A stretch of DNA of 64,000 bases from Methanofollis formosanus (GTDB lineage Archaea; Halobacteriota; Methanomicrobia; Methanomicrobiales; Methanofollaceae), in assembly GCF_019633745.1 (NCBI RefSeq), contig NZ_CP037968.1:826318-890317 (forward strand). The letters are read 5' to 3'. The translations under genes and the position numbers were made by a program. The notes beneath the pieces were generated by a model. The model saw only the letters and a list, made by a program, of their open reading frames with translations, made no database searches and was not told where the DNA came from. This document shows, piece by piece, positions 1-11,925 of the stretch (positions are counted from its first letter, which is position 1; each line of letters opens with the position of its first letter).

Positions 1-388
1 GAAGATAGGTGGAGGACGGAAGAGTGGTGATCATCATTCCGCGGGATCACGCGTGATGCCGTCCCCTGTCCAATCTTTTCGCGAGATGCCGGAAAAGATT
101 CGATGATGAGGGGACGGCGCGGATTATCATGACGCGTGGCGATCATCACTCGGCGGGATCGCATGTGATGCCGTCCCCTGTCCAATCTTCTCGCGAGACG
201 GCAGAACAGATCCAAAGATGAGGGGGACGGCATGCTTTCGATCACGACGCTGTTCTGTTGTCATGACCTCGGAGATAGGAGCGGGACGGAAGAGTGGTGA
301 TCATCATTCAGCGGGATCACGCGTGATGCCGTCCCCAACCCGATCTTCTCGCGAGACCGCAAGGCAGATCCGGTGATGAGGGGACGGC
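1..388 (+). repeat. Tandem repeat array A1 (3 units, forward)
   Basis: Three copies of the A unit, with the GCCGTCCCC motif starting at 58, 170 and 328. Each core runs from GCCGTCCCC to GGGGACGGC about 60-70 bp later and contains a TCGCGAGA-type palindrome. The spacer holds another palindrome (ATCACGCGTGAT at 46-57). The first interval is only 112 bp because part of the spacer is missing; the second is 158 bp, the usual period. The array may continue beyond the left edge. No coding potential is visible. Confidence 0.85.
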
Positions 389-606
389 ACCTCTGTGAGG
401 TTCGTTATTCCCGTCGGTCTCCGGCGGGCATGGATCCCTGCTCTCTCTCTCTGGAGCAGGAAACTACACGGGACCACCACGTCATCGCCGCCCCCGCTAT
501 CCTCATGTGAGACGGCGAGAAAAGTTCTACGATTCAGGGCGGCACGTCGGATCAGCACGCCTTCCCATATCAATCGCGCCGTGGGCACTGCCGTGGGGGT
601 CCGGGG
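389..606 (+). repeat. Degenerate B-type intergenic repeat
   Basis: A non-coding stretch with a degraded B-family core: GCCGCCCCC at 487 to GGGCGGC ending at 543, with CTATCCTC and a GTGAGACGGC segment between. It is followed by a GC-rich tail (CCGTGGGGGTCCGGGGG) like those inside other B elements. The terminal inverted repeats of complete elements are not recognisable here. It separates array A1 from the 3' end of truD. Confidence 0.55.
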
Positions 607-684
607 GTGAACCCCCCGGTTCGAGAGAGTGAGACGACCAGTCCATCAGGTGGGGAAGGCCGTCCGATTCCAGACCTGTCACTC

Positions 685-1956
685 TTAGATCATCGCGTGC
701 GGGTCGGCCTTCATGAACTCCCGGCACACGGTGGTGGCATAGTGACCGGGGGGAAGGGAGAAGGCAAGGCCGACGTCCTGCCCGACGACCTCCGCCGTAA
801 CGTCGGCCCTGACGGCGATGGGCCTGAGTGTTCCCTTATAGCGCAGTCCGACAAAGTCGGCCGCCCTCGCGAAGTCTTCCGCGGTGATCCCGTCCTCATC
901 GAGGAGGGCGATCATCCGCTCGTCGTCTCTCCCGACTGACTCTCTCGGTTCGGAACCAGGCATGAAGAGCGCGACCGCACACCGCCCTCTCTTCATATGG
1001 ACCGAGACGATCCTTTTGTTCTTCTCGGTCACCGTGTCCTCGCGCCCGTTCGCAAAGAGGAGACGCTCGCCGGGGAGAGGGTCGTCGAGATCGGTGCCGT
1101 CGGCAAGGCGCATCGAGAGCACCCGGTTGAAGAGCCAGGACTGGTAGGCCGAGACGAACATCGAGAGGAGTTTTGGCGGGAGGTTCTTGAGGGCCGCGGC
1201 ATAGTCCCCGGGCGCTCCGGCAAGCCCGGAGAGCACGGCCTTCTCGAACCCGAGGTGGTTGGGGAGGGCGGCGATCGCCGGGCCGGGCTCGCCGGTCTCG
1301 AGAAATGTCCGTCTCGTCTCCTGCACCTCGGGCGACTCGTCGGGGAAGGCGAGGCCGACATAGGTCTCGACGGCGGCCCTATAGTCGCCGCGCAGGATCT
1401 CGCGGCCCACCAGATGGGTGACCGGCCTGACCACGCCGAAACGCTGGAGCCCGAAGTAGTTGGGAAAACCGGCGGCGGCCGCCGCGGTGCAAGCCTCGAC
1501 GGTGGCCCGGAGGTCGGGGCCGGTGCATCCGCGCACCGTGATGGAGAAGCGGTTGCCGGTAAGCCCGCCCAGGGCAAGCTGGTGCTGGCTCCGGCCGACC
1601 GGTTCGAGTTCGATCTCCTTGAGGTGCACCCCCGCGACCGTCTCCTCGTCCACGCCATAAATGGAAATATACTGGGTGGTGACGGCGTTTTTGTCCTTGG
1701 TCCCGGCCCAGGCAATCCGCCGGTGGGAGATCCCCATCGCCGAGGCGATGGACTTCATCGCGTGCTGGTGCTCCCAGTTCCGCTTGGTAAGCCGGCAGAT
1801 GAGGTACGGCCCCTCGTCCGCGGGTGCGTCGAGCGGGACCTCTTCGACCTGGAAGTCTTCAGGGGTGGCGCGCAGCACCCCACCGGTCCCCGGGGTGTCG
1901 GTGACGTACCACCCCATCCCGAGATCGGCCTCCAGGGGGTAGGGTGTCCGGATCAT
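685..1956 (-). CDS. truD: tRNA pseudouridine synthase TruD
   Basis: This 423-residue protein matches the TruD family, which makes pseudouridine 13 in tRNAs. The signature AGTKDKNAVTTQ is at residues 84-95, with Asp88 as the expected catalytic nucleophile. The family motifs LTGNRFSI and NYFGLQRFG follow near residues 130-175. Length is normal for archaeal TruD, which carries the TRUD insertion domain. The start codon overlaps the stop of the upstream pth2 gene by four bases, so the two are probably co-transcribed and translationally coupled. Both act on tRNA or peptidyl-tRNA. Confidence 0.95.
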   Translation of the reverse strand: MIRTPYPLEADLGMGWYVTDTPGTGGVLRATPEDFQVEEVPLDAPADEGPYLICRLTKRNWEHQHAMKSIASAMGISHRRIAWAGTKDKNAVTTQYISIYGVDEETVAGVHLKEIELEPVGRSQHQLALGGLTGNRFSITVRGCTGPDLRATVEACTAAAAAGFPNYFGLQRFGVVRPVTHLVGREILRGDYRAAVETYVGLAFPDESPEVQETRRTFLETGEPGPAIAALPNHLGFEKAVLSGLAGAPGDYAAALKNLPPKLLSMFVSAYQSWLFNRVLSMRLADGTDLDDPLPGERLLFANGREDTVTEKNKRIVSVHMKRGRCAVALFMPGSEPRESVGRDDERMIALLDEDGITAEDFARAADFVGLRYKGTLRPIAVRADVTAEVVGQDVGLAFSLPPGHYATTVCREFMKADPHAMI

Positions 1957-2315
1957 AAGAGCGTGAGGTCTCCGGTGATCTGGTCGAGGACTTCGCTCTT
2001 TGCCGGGCCGAGGCCGAGAGCGGTGATCGTACCGGGCGGGATCTCGGTCATCCCCGCGTCCTGGATGAGCGAGGTCGGGATCCCCGCGAACTCGGCGGCG
2101 GTCTTCAGTTCATAGAGGGCGCGCTCGCTCGAAGCCTTGAGCACGACCTTCTTCTGCCCTTCGGAGAGCCATGCCTTCTTCGCCTCTTTCCCAGCATGCT
2201 CGTAGGCCATGACGGCTGCATGGGCGACCTGCGCACACTTCTTGCCACAGCTCATCTTGACATCGGTCCTGATGATCAGACACTGCTTCCACTTGAACTC
2301 GGGCTCTCTGGACAT
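1953..2315 (-). CDS. pth2: Archaeal-type peptidyl-tRNA hydrolase Pth2
   Basis: A 120-residue protein of the Pth2 family, which cleaves peptidyl-tRNA released from stalled ribosomes. The conserved segment MSCGKKCAQVAHAAVMAY lies at about residues 21-38, and the C-terminal half has the TEIPPGTITALGLGPA pattern with the usual DQITGDLTLL ending. The reading frame stays open far upstream, but Pth2 proteins are about 115-120 residues long and homology begins just after the ATG at 2315, so that start is chosen. The upstream extension is antisense to the reductase gene. The stop overlaps the truD start. Confidence 0.93.
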   Translation of the reverse strand: MSREPEFKWKQCLIIRTDVKMSCGKKCAQVAHAAVMAYEHAGKEAKKAWLSEGQKKVVLKASSERALYELKTAAEFAGIPTSLIQDAGMTEIPPGTITALGLGPAKSEVLDQITGDLTLL

Positions 2316-2396
2316 CCACACCCTGTTGGCGCGGGGGAGCAATAAGGCATGGGCATCGGGACATTCATGTAGAGGCAAGGGAGAGATAACCACCAC

Positions 2397-3566
2397 ATGT
2401 ATGACGTAGCGGTGGTCGGTGCCGGACCTTCGGGCGCGGCGGCGGCACGGGCGTGCGCGGAGGCCGGGCTTTCCGTCCTCTGCATCGAGGAACACGCCGC
2501 ACCGGGGTTCCCGGTCCAGTGTGCAGGCCTCCTCTCGTGCCGCGCATTTGCCGGCTGCGAGGTCTCCGACCGCTCGGTCCTCAACACCGTTCAGGGGGCG
2601 CGGGTCGTCTCCGACCGCGGCGCCGAGGTCTTTTTCGACGCACAAGAGACAAAGGCCTATGTCGTCGACCGCGCCCTGCTGGACCAGGAGATGGCCGGGG
2701 ACGCCGCCTGCGCGGGGGCCGAGATCTGGCCGAAGACCGCGGTCGTCGGGCGCGAGGGCGGACGGCTGATCACCCGCGGCGCGTCGGGTCGCCGGGACGT
2801 CGAGGCGCGGATGGTCATCGCCGCCGACGGACCGCGCAGCGGCATGGCGCGGATGCTTGGCCTCGCCCGCGCCCCGGTCTATCTCTCCGGGATCCAGGCC
2901 GATCTTCCCCTTGACCTCGACACCAGGTATGTGGAGGTTCACCCGAACGCCGCCCCGCAGTTCTTCGCCTGGGTGATCCCGACCGGCGAGGGGCGGGCGC
3001 GGGTCGGGCTTTGCGGGACCGGAGGGGTGCGCGAGGCCTTCGAACGCTTCGCGGCCCGGTACCCCGCGGGCTGTACCCACCTGGTCACCGGCACTATCCC
3101 GCTCGGCACGATGCCGCGGACCTACGGGCAGCGGACCCTCTTTGTCGGCGATGCCGCCGGGATGGCCAAACCCACATCCGGGGGCGGGGTCTATACCGGC
3201 GTGCGCGCCGCGCGGCACGCCGCTGCCGTCGCCGTCTCCTGCTGCGAGGCCGACGACTTCTCGGACCGCGTCCTTGCCGCATACGAGCGGCGGTGGCAGG
3301 CAGACTTCGGGCGGGAACTCACTCTCGGGATGCGCCTCTTCAGACTGAGACAGGAACTCTCTGCAGAGAATATAGACTCACTCCTCAGCACCCTCGCCGA
3401 CCCCGACATCACCGATCTTATCGTGAAGTACGGGGACATGGACCGGCCCGGAAGGCTGATCAGGCATCTTATGACGAAGCCGAAAGTCCTGCGCAATATC
3501 GTGACAGTAGCCGGGCCCTCGGTACGCGTTATTTTGAAAGACCTTAACTTCGGAGTGAACAAGTAA
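2397..3566 (+). CDS. Geranylgeranyl reductase family flavoprotein
   Basis: A 389-residue FAD-dependent oxidoreductase of the geranylgeranyl reductase family, which in archaea saturates the isoprenoid chains of membrane lipids. The Rossmann motif VGAGPSG is at residues 7-13, a PVQCAGLL motif near 39-46, and the second FAD motif LFVGDAAGMAKPTSGGG near 248-264. A GGGAGAG ribosome-binding site sits about 10 bases before the ATG. It is divergent from pth2-truD with about 80 bp between. The exact substrate (digeranylgeranyl lipid, free isoprenoid or quinone-like side chain) cannot be told from sequence. Confidence 0.88.
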   Translation: MYDVAVVGAGPSGAAAARACAEAGLSVLCIEEHAAPGFPVQCAGLLSCRAFAGCEVSDRSVLNTVQGARVVSDRGAEVFFDAQETKAYVVDRALLDQEMAGDAACAGAEIWPKTAVVGREGGRLITRGASGRRDVEARMVIAADGPRSGMARMLGLARAPVYLSGIQADLPLDLDTRYVEVHPNAAPQFFAWVIPTGEGRARVGLCGTGGVREAFERFAARYPAGCTHLVTGTIPLGTMPRTYGQRTLFVGDAAGMAKPTSGGGVYTGVRAARHAAAVAVSCCEADDFSDRVLAAYERRWQADFGRELTLGMRLFRLRQELSAENIDSLLSTLADPDITDLIVKYGDMDRPGRLIRHLMTKPKVLRNIVTVAGPSVRVILKDLNFGVNK

Positions 3567-3590
3567 CACTTATATCCTATAGGATGTTAC
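3563..3590 (+). promoter_or_regulatory. Metal-transporter promoter with NikR-like inverted repeat
   Basis: GTAACA (3563-3568) and its exact inverse TGTTAC (3585-3590) are separated by 16 bases. This 6-N16-6 layout is that of known NikR operators (E. coli GTATGA-N16-TCATAC), although the half-site differs. Inside lies a TATA-like CTTATATCC and a perfect 12-base palindrome ATCCTATAGGAT (3574-3585). The left arm overlaps the stop codon of the preceding gene. A regulator bound here would cover the TATA box. NikR control is inference. Confidence 0.5.
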
Positions 3591-3605
3591 TGCTAATCGA
3601 TAGGC

Positions 3606-4244
3606 ATGCACATACCTGATAACTTCATTCCACTCTGGCAGAGTGCGATCTACTGGGTGATCGCCCTCATATTCATCGCCCTCGCACTGCGGTGGGCACG
3701 CAATGAACTGGACGACGAAAAAGTCCCCCTCATCGCCGTCCTGGCCGCCGGGATCTTCGCCATCCAGGCATTCAATCTCCCGGTCGGCATGGGCACGACC
3801 GGCCACCTGGTCGGCGGCGCCCTTGCGGCCATCGTCCTTGGTTCGCCCTATGCGGCGGTCTTCGTCCTCACCCTGGTTCTGCTGGTCCAGGCGGTCGTCT
3901 TCGGCGACGGCGGGATCACCACGATGGGTGCGAACATCATCAACATGGGCGTCATCGGCGGGTTCGTCGGTTTCTATTCCTACCAGGGGATCCTGAAATA
4001 CGCGAAGAACCCCTACCTCTCCGCAGGGATCGCCGCGTGGCTCGCCTGTTTCATCCCGGCCCTTGCGGCATCGGTCGAGATGGCTCTTGCCGGTACCTAC
4101 CCACTCGTCGAGGGTATGATCGCCATGGGCGTCTACCACGCCGCCATCGGAGTCATCGAGGCCGTCATCACGGCGGGCGCGATCTACCTCATCGCATCGG
4201 CCCGTCCTGAACTGATGCAATCGTCTCTGGGGGCGACGGCCTGA
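3606..4244 (+). CDS. nikM: Nickel/cobalt ECF transporter S component (CbiM/NikM)
   Basis: A 212-residue polytopic membrane protein that begins MHIPDNFIP. In the CbiM/NikM family the first residues (Met, His2) form part of the metal site, which fixes the start. Several hydrophobic helices follow, with the conserved stretches NLPVGMGTTGHLVGG (near 57-71) and FGDGGITTMGANIINMG (near 100-116). It is the substrate-binding subunit of an energy-coupling-factor importer whose other subunits follow directly. The PDGLE-type partner next door and the NikR-like promoter favour nickel over cobalt. Methanogens need nickel for coenzyme F430 in MCR. Confidence 0.88.
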   Translation: MHIPDNFIPLWQSAIYWVIALIFIALALRWARNELDDEKVPLIAVLAAGIFAIQAFNLPVGMGTTGHLVGGALAAIVLGSPYAAVFVLTLVLLVQAVVFGDGGITTMGANIINMGVIGGFVGFYSYQGILKYAKNPYLSAGIAAWLACFIPALAASVEMALAGTYPLVEGMIAMGVYHAAIGVIEAVITAGAIYLIASARPELMQSSLGATA

Positions 4245-4579
4245 TGGAGACCAATCAGTTCGTGGCGATCGGACTCGTCGTGGCCATCCTCATCGGGGTC
4301 ACGGCCGTCTTCTTCGCTGCAGGCGACCCCGACGGCCTGGAAAGCACGGCCATCGTCATTCTGGGCGAGAAAGATCTCTTCGGCCCCACCCCCGAGGACG
4401 CCGATCCCGAAGCAGTCGGCCACGAGGGCAGTTTCGAGTATGAGGCCCCGATGCCCGACTACTCAATGGGAGAGGAAGGCGGCAAGATGGGTGAAGTGAT
4501 CGCCGTCGTCGTCGGGATCATCCTCGCGCTTCTCATCGTCTTCGGTGTCGGCAAGGCGGTCGCCGCCTCAAAACACTGA
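4244..4579 (+). CDS. nikN: PDGLE-domain small subunit (NikN/CbiN-like)
   Basis: A 111-residue protein with an N-terminal membrane helix (about residues 7-27), an extracytoplasmic segment and a C-terminal helix (about 84-106). The hallmark DPDGLES occurs near residues 28-34 and MPDYSM near 70, the pattern of the PDGLE domain in NikN-type components. Its ATG overlaps the nikM stop (ATGA-type junction), so the two are coupled. It is presumed to assist metal loading of the S component. Cobalt-specific CbiN lacks the PDGLE motif, which supports nickel, but this is inference. Confidence 0.85.
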   Translation: METNQFVAIGLVVAILIGVTAVFFAAGDPDGLESTAIVILGEKDLFGPTPEDADPEAVGHEGSFEYEAPMPDYSMGEEGGKMGEVIAVVVGIILALLIVFGVGKAVAASKH

Positions 4580-4597
4580 ATCTTTATTCTTTTTTGG
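4580..4597 (+). terminator. T-rich tract between nikN and nikO
   Basis: A T-rich run (TCTTTATTCTTTTTT) follows the nikN stop. Archaeal terminators are often plain T-tracts, so some transcripts may end here. The short gap and shared function argue that read-through into the ATPase gene is normal. Confidence 0.3.
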
Positions 4598-4611
4598 AGA
4601 AATTCTGTACA

Positions 4612-5445
4612 ATGCATATCATTGAGACCCGGGATCTCACCTTCGCCTACCCCAACCGCCCTCCCGCCCTCAGCGGCGTGAACTTCACCGCGGGCCGCAA
4701 AGAAAGGGTCGCGGTGATCGGGGCGAACGGTGCCGGGAAGAGCACGCTTTTCAAACACCTGAACGGGATACTGACACCCTCCTCGGGTGAGGTGCTTGTC
4801 CACGGGGAATCTGTCACGAAACGAAACCTGCGCGAGGTGCGCAAAGCCGTCGGACTCGTCTTCCAGAACCCCGACGATCAGGTCTTCTCACCTACCGTCG
4901 AGCAGGACATCGCCTTCGGACCGGCCAACCTCGGCCTTGACGAGGAGACGATCGCCCACCGGGTGGAGAGCGCCATTCAACTCATGGCCCTCGAAGACCT
5001 GCGTGACCGTCCACCCCACCACCTCTCCGGCGGGGAGAAGAAGCGGGTGGCCATCGCGGGGGTGCTGGCCATGGAGCCCCAGGTGCTCATCCTCGACGAA
5101 CCGACTGCCGGACTCGACCCGCAGGGCGTCGCCGACCTGATCAGGTTCGTAAACACCCTGCCCGAAGCGTTCGGGATGACTGTCATCTTCTCCACCCACC
5201 ACCTCGACCTGGTCCCTGAACTCGCCGACTCGGTCTATGTGATGGACCACAGCAGGGTGGTGGCCCACGGGTCGGTGCCCGCGATCTTCTCGCGGCCGGA
5301 CCTGCTCGAGCAGACCCGCCTCGACGTCCCGGCCCTCCAGCGGTTGATGCGCGACCTGCGCGATGTTGGGGTGCCGATCGGTGAGGGCTACACCTATGAG
5401 GAGGTCAGGGAGGCCTTCACAGCGGCATACCGGGGCAGGGCATGA
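4612..5445 (+). CDS. nikO: Energy-coupling factor ATPase of metal importer (CbiO/NikO)
   Basis: A 277-residue ABC ATPase. Walker A GANGAGKST is at residues 37-45, the Q-loop region VFQNPDDQVFSP near 84-95, signature LSGGEKKR near 139-146 and Walker B VLILDEPTAGLDP near 159-171. ECF ATPases typically have FQNPDDQ. The open frame extends to a TTG at 4594, but the ATG at 4612 is preceded by GGAGA at suitable distance, and MHIIETRDLTFAYP is a typical ABC beginning. The stop overlaps the ATG of the next gene. Confidence 0.92.
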   Translation: MHIIETRDLTFAYPNRPPALSGVNFTAGRKERVAVIGANGAGKSTLFKHLNGILTPSSGEVLVHGESVTKRNLREVRKAVGLVFQNPDDQVFSPTVEQDIAFGPANLGLDEETIAHRVESAIQLMALEDLRDRPPHHLSGGEKKRVAIAGVLAMEPQVLILDEPTAGLDPQGVADLIRFVNTLPEAFGMTVIFSTHHLDLVPELADSVYVMDHSRVVAHGSVPAIFSRPDLLEQTRLDVPALQRLMRDLRDVGVPIGEGYTYEEVREAFTAAYRGRA

Positions 5446-6254
5446 TCGAGCATCTCTTTGATATCGAGGAGGTGGCGCGGGGTAGCAGCCCGGTCCACCG
5501 CTGCGACGCACGGGTGAAACTCATCGTCGCCTTTGCCGTGATCATCGCCGCCGTGGCCCTCCCCTACACGACGGCGGCCTACCTCCCGTCCGCTCTTTTC
5601 CTCGTCTTCTTCGCGATCCTCTGGGCGACCGCGCGTATCTCTCCAACAATCTATCTCAAGCGTCTCCTTCTCGTCCTGCCCTTCGGGTTCTTCCTCATCG
5701 TCTTCCAGATCTTCTTCACCAACCCGCACTATGCCGAGTTCCACCCGCTCGTCACCCTGCCCCTCGGGATCCATATCTATGCCGAGTCGGTGGAGTTCGC
5801 GTCCATCCTGGGGATAAAGTTTCTCGCATGCATCTCTTTCATCATCCTTCTCTCCTCGACGACGACGATGCAGGGGATGCTCGAAGGAGCCGGAAGGCTC
5901 GGCCTCCCGGCCGAGTTCACCCTGATCATCGGGATGATGATCCGCTATCTCTTCCTCTTTGCCAGGATGTACCTGCAGATCGGTGCAACCCTCCAGACCA
6001 GGTGCTTCGACGCCTTCGACCGTTCCCTCCCGTACCGCTACCGCATGAAGATGCTCGCCTACACCATCGGGACGGTCTTTCTCCGCTCCTTTGAGCAGGG
6101 GGAGCGGACGTATACAAGCATGCTCTGCCGCGGGTATGGCCGGGACTCGCACCTCTTCATCACCAAAAAACCGCTCAAGATGGGTGAATGGGCCTTCCTG
6201 GCCGTGAGTCTCGTCCTCGTCCCGGCCATCGGACTCCTCGGGTGGATCGCCTGA
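5442..6254 (+). CDS. nikQ: Energy-coupling factor transmembrane protein (CbiQ/NikQ)
   Basis: A 270-residue membrane protein of the CbiQ family, the scaffold T component that links the S component to the ATPase. It has hydrophobic segments around residues 24-60, 66-90, 120-160 and 245-268. The cytoplasmic coupling region contains MLCRGYGRD near residue 226, corresponding to the conserved Ala-Arg-Gly type motifs of the family. It is last in the nikMNOQ operon and overlaps nikO by four bases. Repeat DNA follows directly. Confidence 0.88.
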   Translation: MIEHLFDIEEVARGSSPVHRCDARVKLIVAFAVIIAAVALPYTTAAYLPSALFLVFFAILWATARISPTIYLKRLLLVLPFGFFLIVFQIFFTNPHYAEFHPLVTLPLGIHIYAESVEFASILGIKFLACISFIILLSSTTTMQGMLEGAGRLGLPAEFTLIIGMMIRYLFLFARMYLQIGATLQTRCFDAFDRSLPYRYRMKMLAYTIGTVFLRSFEQGERTYTSMLCRGYGRDSHLFITKKPLKMGEWAFLAVSLVLVPAIGLLGWIA

Positions 6255-6261
6255 GGAATAA

Positions 6262-6480
6262 TTCGGCCCTTTAGAATTTTTCATGAGGCGAAAGAACACC
6301 TCAAGCATACGGGATAAAAATATATCTTCACTTGATCGCTCTATTTCAAGAGAGGAGAATCAGTGGGGGCCTTGTTCAGGTGCCTCCCCCGCCTATCTTC
6401 GGTCCGTGGGGGTTCCGGCGGGTTGCCAGCACCGCACAGAGATAACCGTCCGGATGATTTCCAAAGAGCCGATTTAACCC
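6262..6480 (+). repeat. B-type (MITE-like) repeat, degenerate
   Basis: This carries the left module shared by B elements: a TTTAGAATTTTTCATGAG-like end, CTCAAGCATACGGGAT, then TTGATCGCTCTATTTCAAG. A CCCCCGCCTATCTTCGGTCCGTGGGGG segment follows, which is the beginning of the GC-rich core, but the right half is degraded. The downstream phrase CCGGATGATTTCC recurs near 26445. No coding signal is seen. Confidence 0.65.
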
Positions 6481-6883
6481 TGACCAGGAATTCAATGCTG
6501 CGGACCCTCCGGAAATCCGCCCATAATCCAGTCTCCTATCCCGCCCTTTTCACGGGCGTACCGGGGAGCCATGATGATTATCATTACTGACAATCATACA
6601 AGGGCTCTTGGTGCGGGATGAGGCCTGGTTTCCTTACCGCGTTGCAGGAATAAGCGTCCCTATGGCTCGATCGAAAATAACGCCCGGGACAGCCCCGGAT
6701 TGGGCCCCCCGCCCATGAAACCGGGGACGATATGGGCGTATTTGAGGGTCGGCCCCATACCTCTTGCCTATCGCGACCCCCGCCATCCTGGAGGGAATTG
6801 CACCACAATCTCTGGCCGGAGGTTGCACCCCCTGACAACACGCGACGAGGAAGCGAACAATCAGAGAGACACGACACCGGGGC
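6481..6883. other. Intergenic region, nothing clear
   Basis: About 400 bases with no convincing gene. Short open frames on both strands lack ribosome-binding sites and family resemblance. GC-rich phrases such as GGGCCCCCCGCCC may be remnants of repeat elements. No promoter for the following small gene is obvious. Confidence 0.4.
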
Positions 6884-7255
6884 GTGGGTTTCAAGAGAGG
6901 CAGGGGAACCGCACCTTATTTCAGGAACGGCATCGTTCCTCTCCTCATGGAAAGCAAATTCGGCAGGGGGTTTGTGATCCCGATCGTCGCCCTCAGCAAA
7001 CATTTCGCCCTCAAACCTGAGAAGGCCTTCCTGGGTGCGGCCGACCATCTCACCGAACTGACCCTCCCTGATCAGTTCAGGGGTACCAGGATCGAAGACC
7101 TCGTCACCCAGCTCCGCAAACAGGTGATCTGGCACCAACCCGGGACCGCGGACGCCGAAGATGCCGAGGCGGTGAAGAAGACGCTGGACCGGTTGCTCGC
7201 CGAGATCGACCGGGCTCTGGGGGTAGAAGACCCACAGATCGGGGTCTACGATTGA
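6884..7255 (+). CDS. Conserved hypothetical protein upstream of gyrB
   Basis: A protein of up to 123 residues, not assigned to a named family. The region from MESKFGRGFVIPIVALSKHF onward looks like a real soluble helical protein, with an acidic C-terminus rich in Glu and Asp (EDAEAVKKTLDRLLAEIDRAL). The start is uncertain: GTG at 6884 gives the full frame and ATG at 6947 gives 102 residues. The sequence just before that ATG (YFRNGIVPLL) also looks protein-like, so the longer form is preferred. It lies on the gyrB strand with about 90 bp between. Function unknown. Confidence 0.6.
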   Translation: MGFKRGRGTAPYFRNGIVPLLMESKFGRGFVIPIVALSKHFALKPEKAFLGAADHLTELTLPDQFRGTRIEDLVTQLRKQVIWHQPGTADAEDAEAVKKTLDRLLAEIDRALGVEDPQIGVYD

Positions 7256-7273
7256 AGAACAAGAGTACCTTAA

Positions 7274-11779
<4,506 letters not shown>

Positions 11780-11824
11780 AGAAGCGGTCTTCTTCGGGGA
11801 CCGACCGAAAATCCGGTTCTCCTC

Positions 11825-11831
11825 TTTTTTT
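11825..11831 (+). terminator. T-tract after gyrA
   Basis: A run of seven Ts preceded by CTCC, about 45 bases past the gyrA stop. It fits a simple archaeal T-tract terminator ahead of the long repeat array. Confidence 0.4.
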
Positions 11832-11925
11832 CGGATTCGTTGCATCGGGCATGAACTCGATCAGGTGCATCGCCGGATTGCCGCCTCCGTCTCGTCTCAG
11901 GCGGGGCGATGATGACGAAGCAGGA

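Noticed and set aside
997-2115. 372-codon plus-strand frame
   Set aside because: It is antisense to truD and pth2, which have clear family motifs; the frame is an effect of high GC content.
2316-3218. Long N-terminal extension of pth2
   Set aside because: It runs antisense through the geranylgeranyl reductase gene, and Pth2 proteins are about 120 residues long starting at the ATG at 2315.
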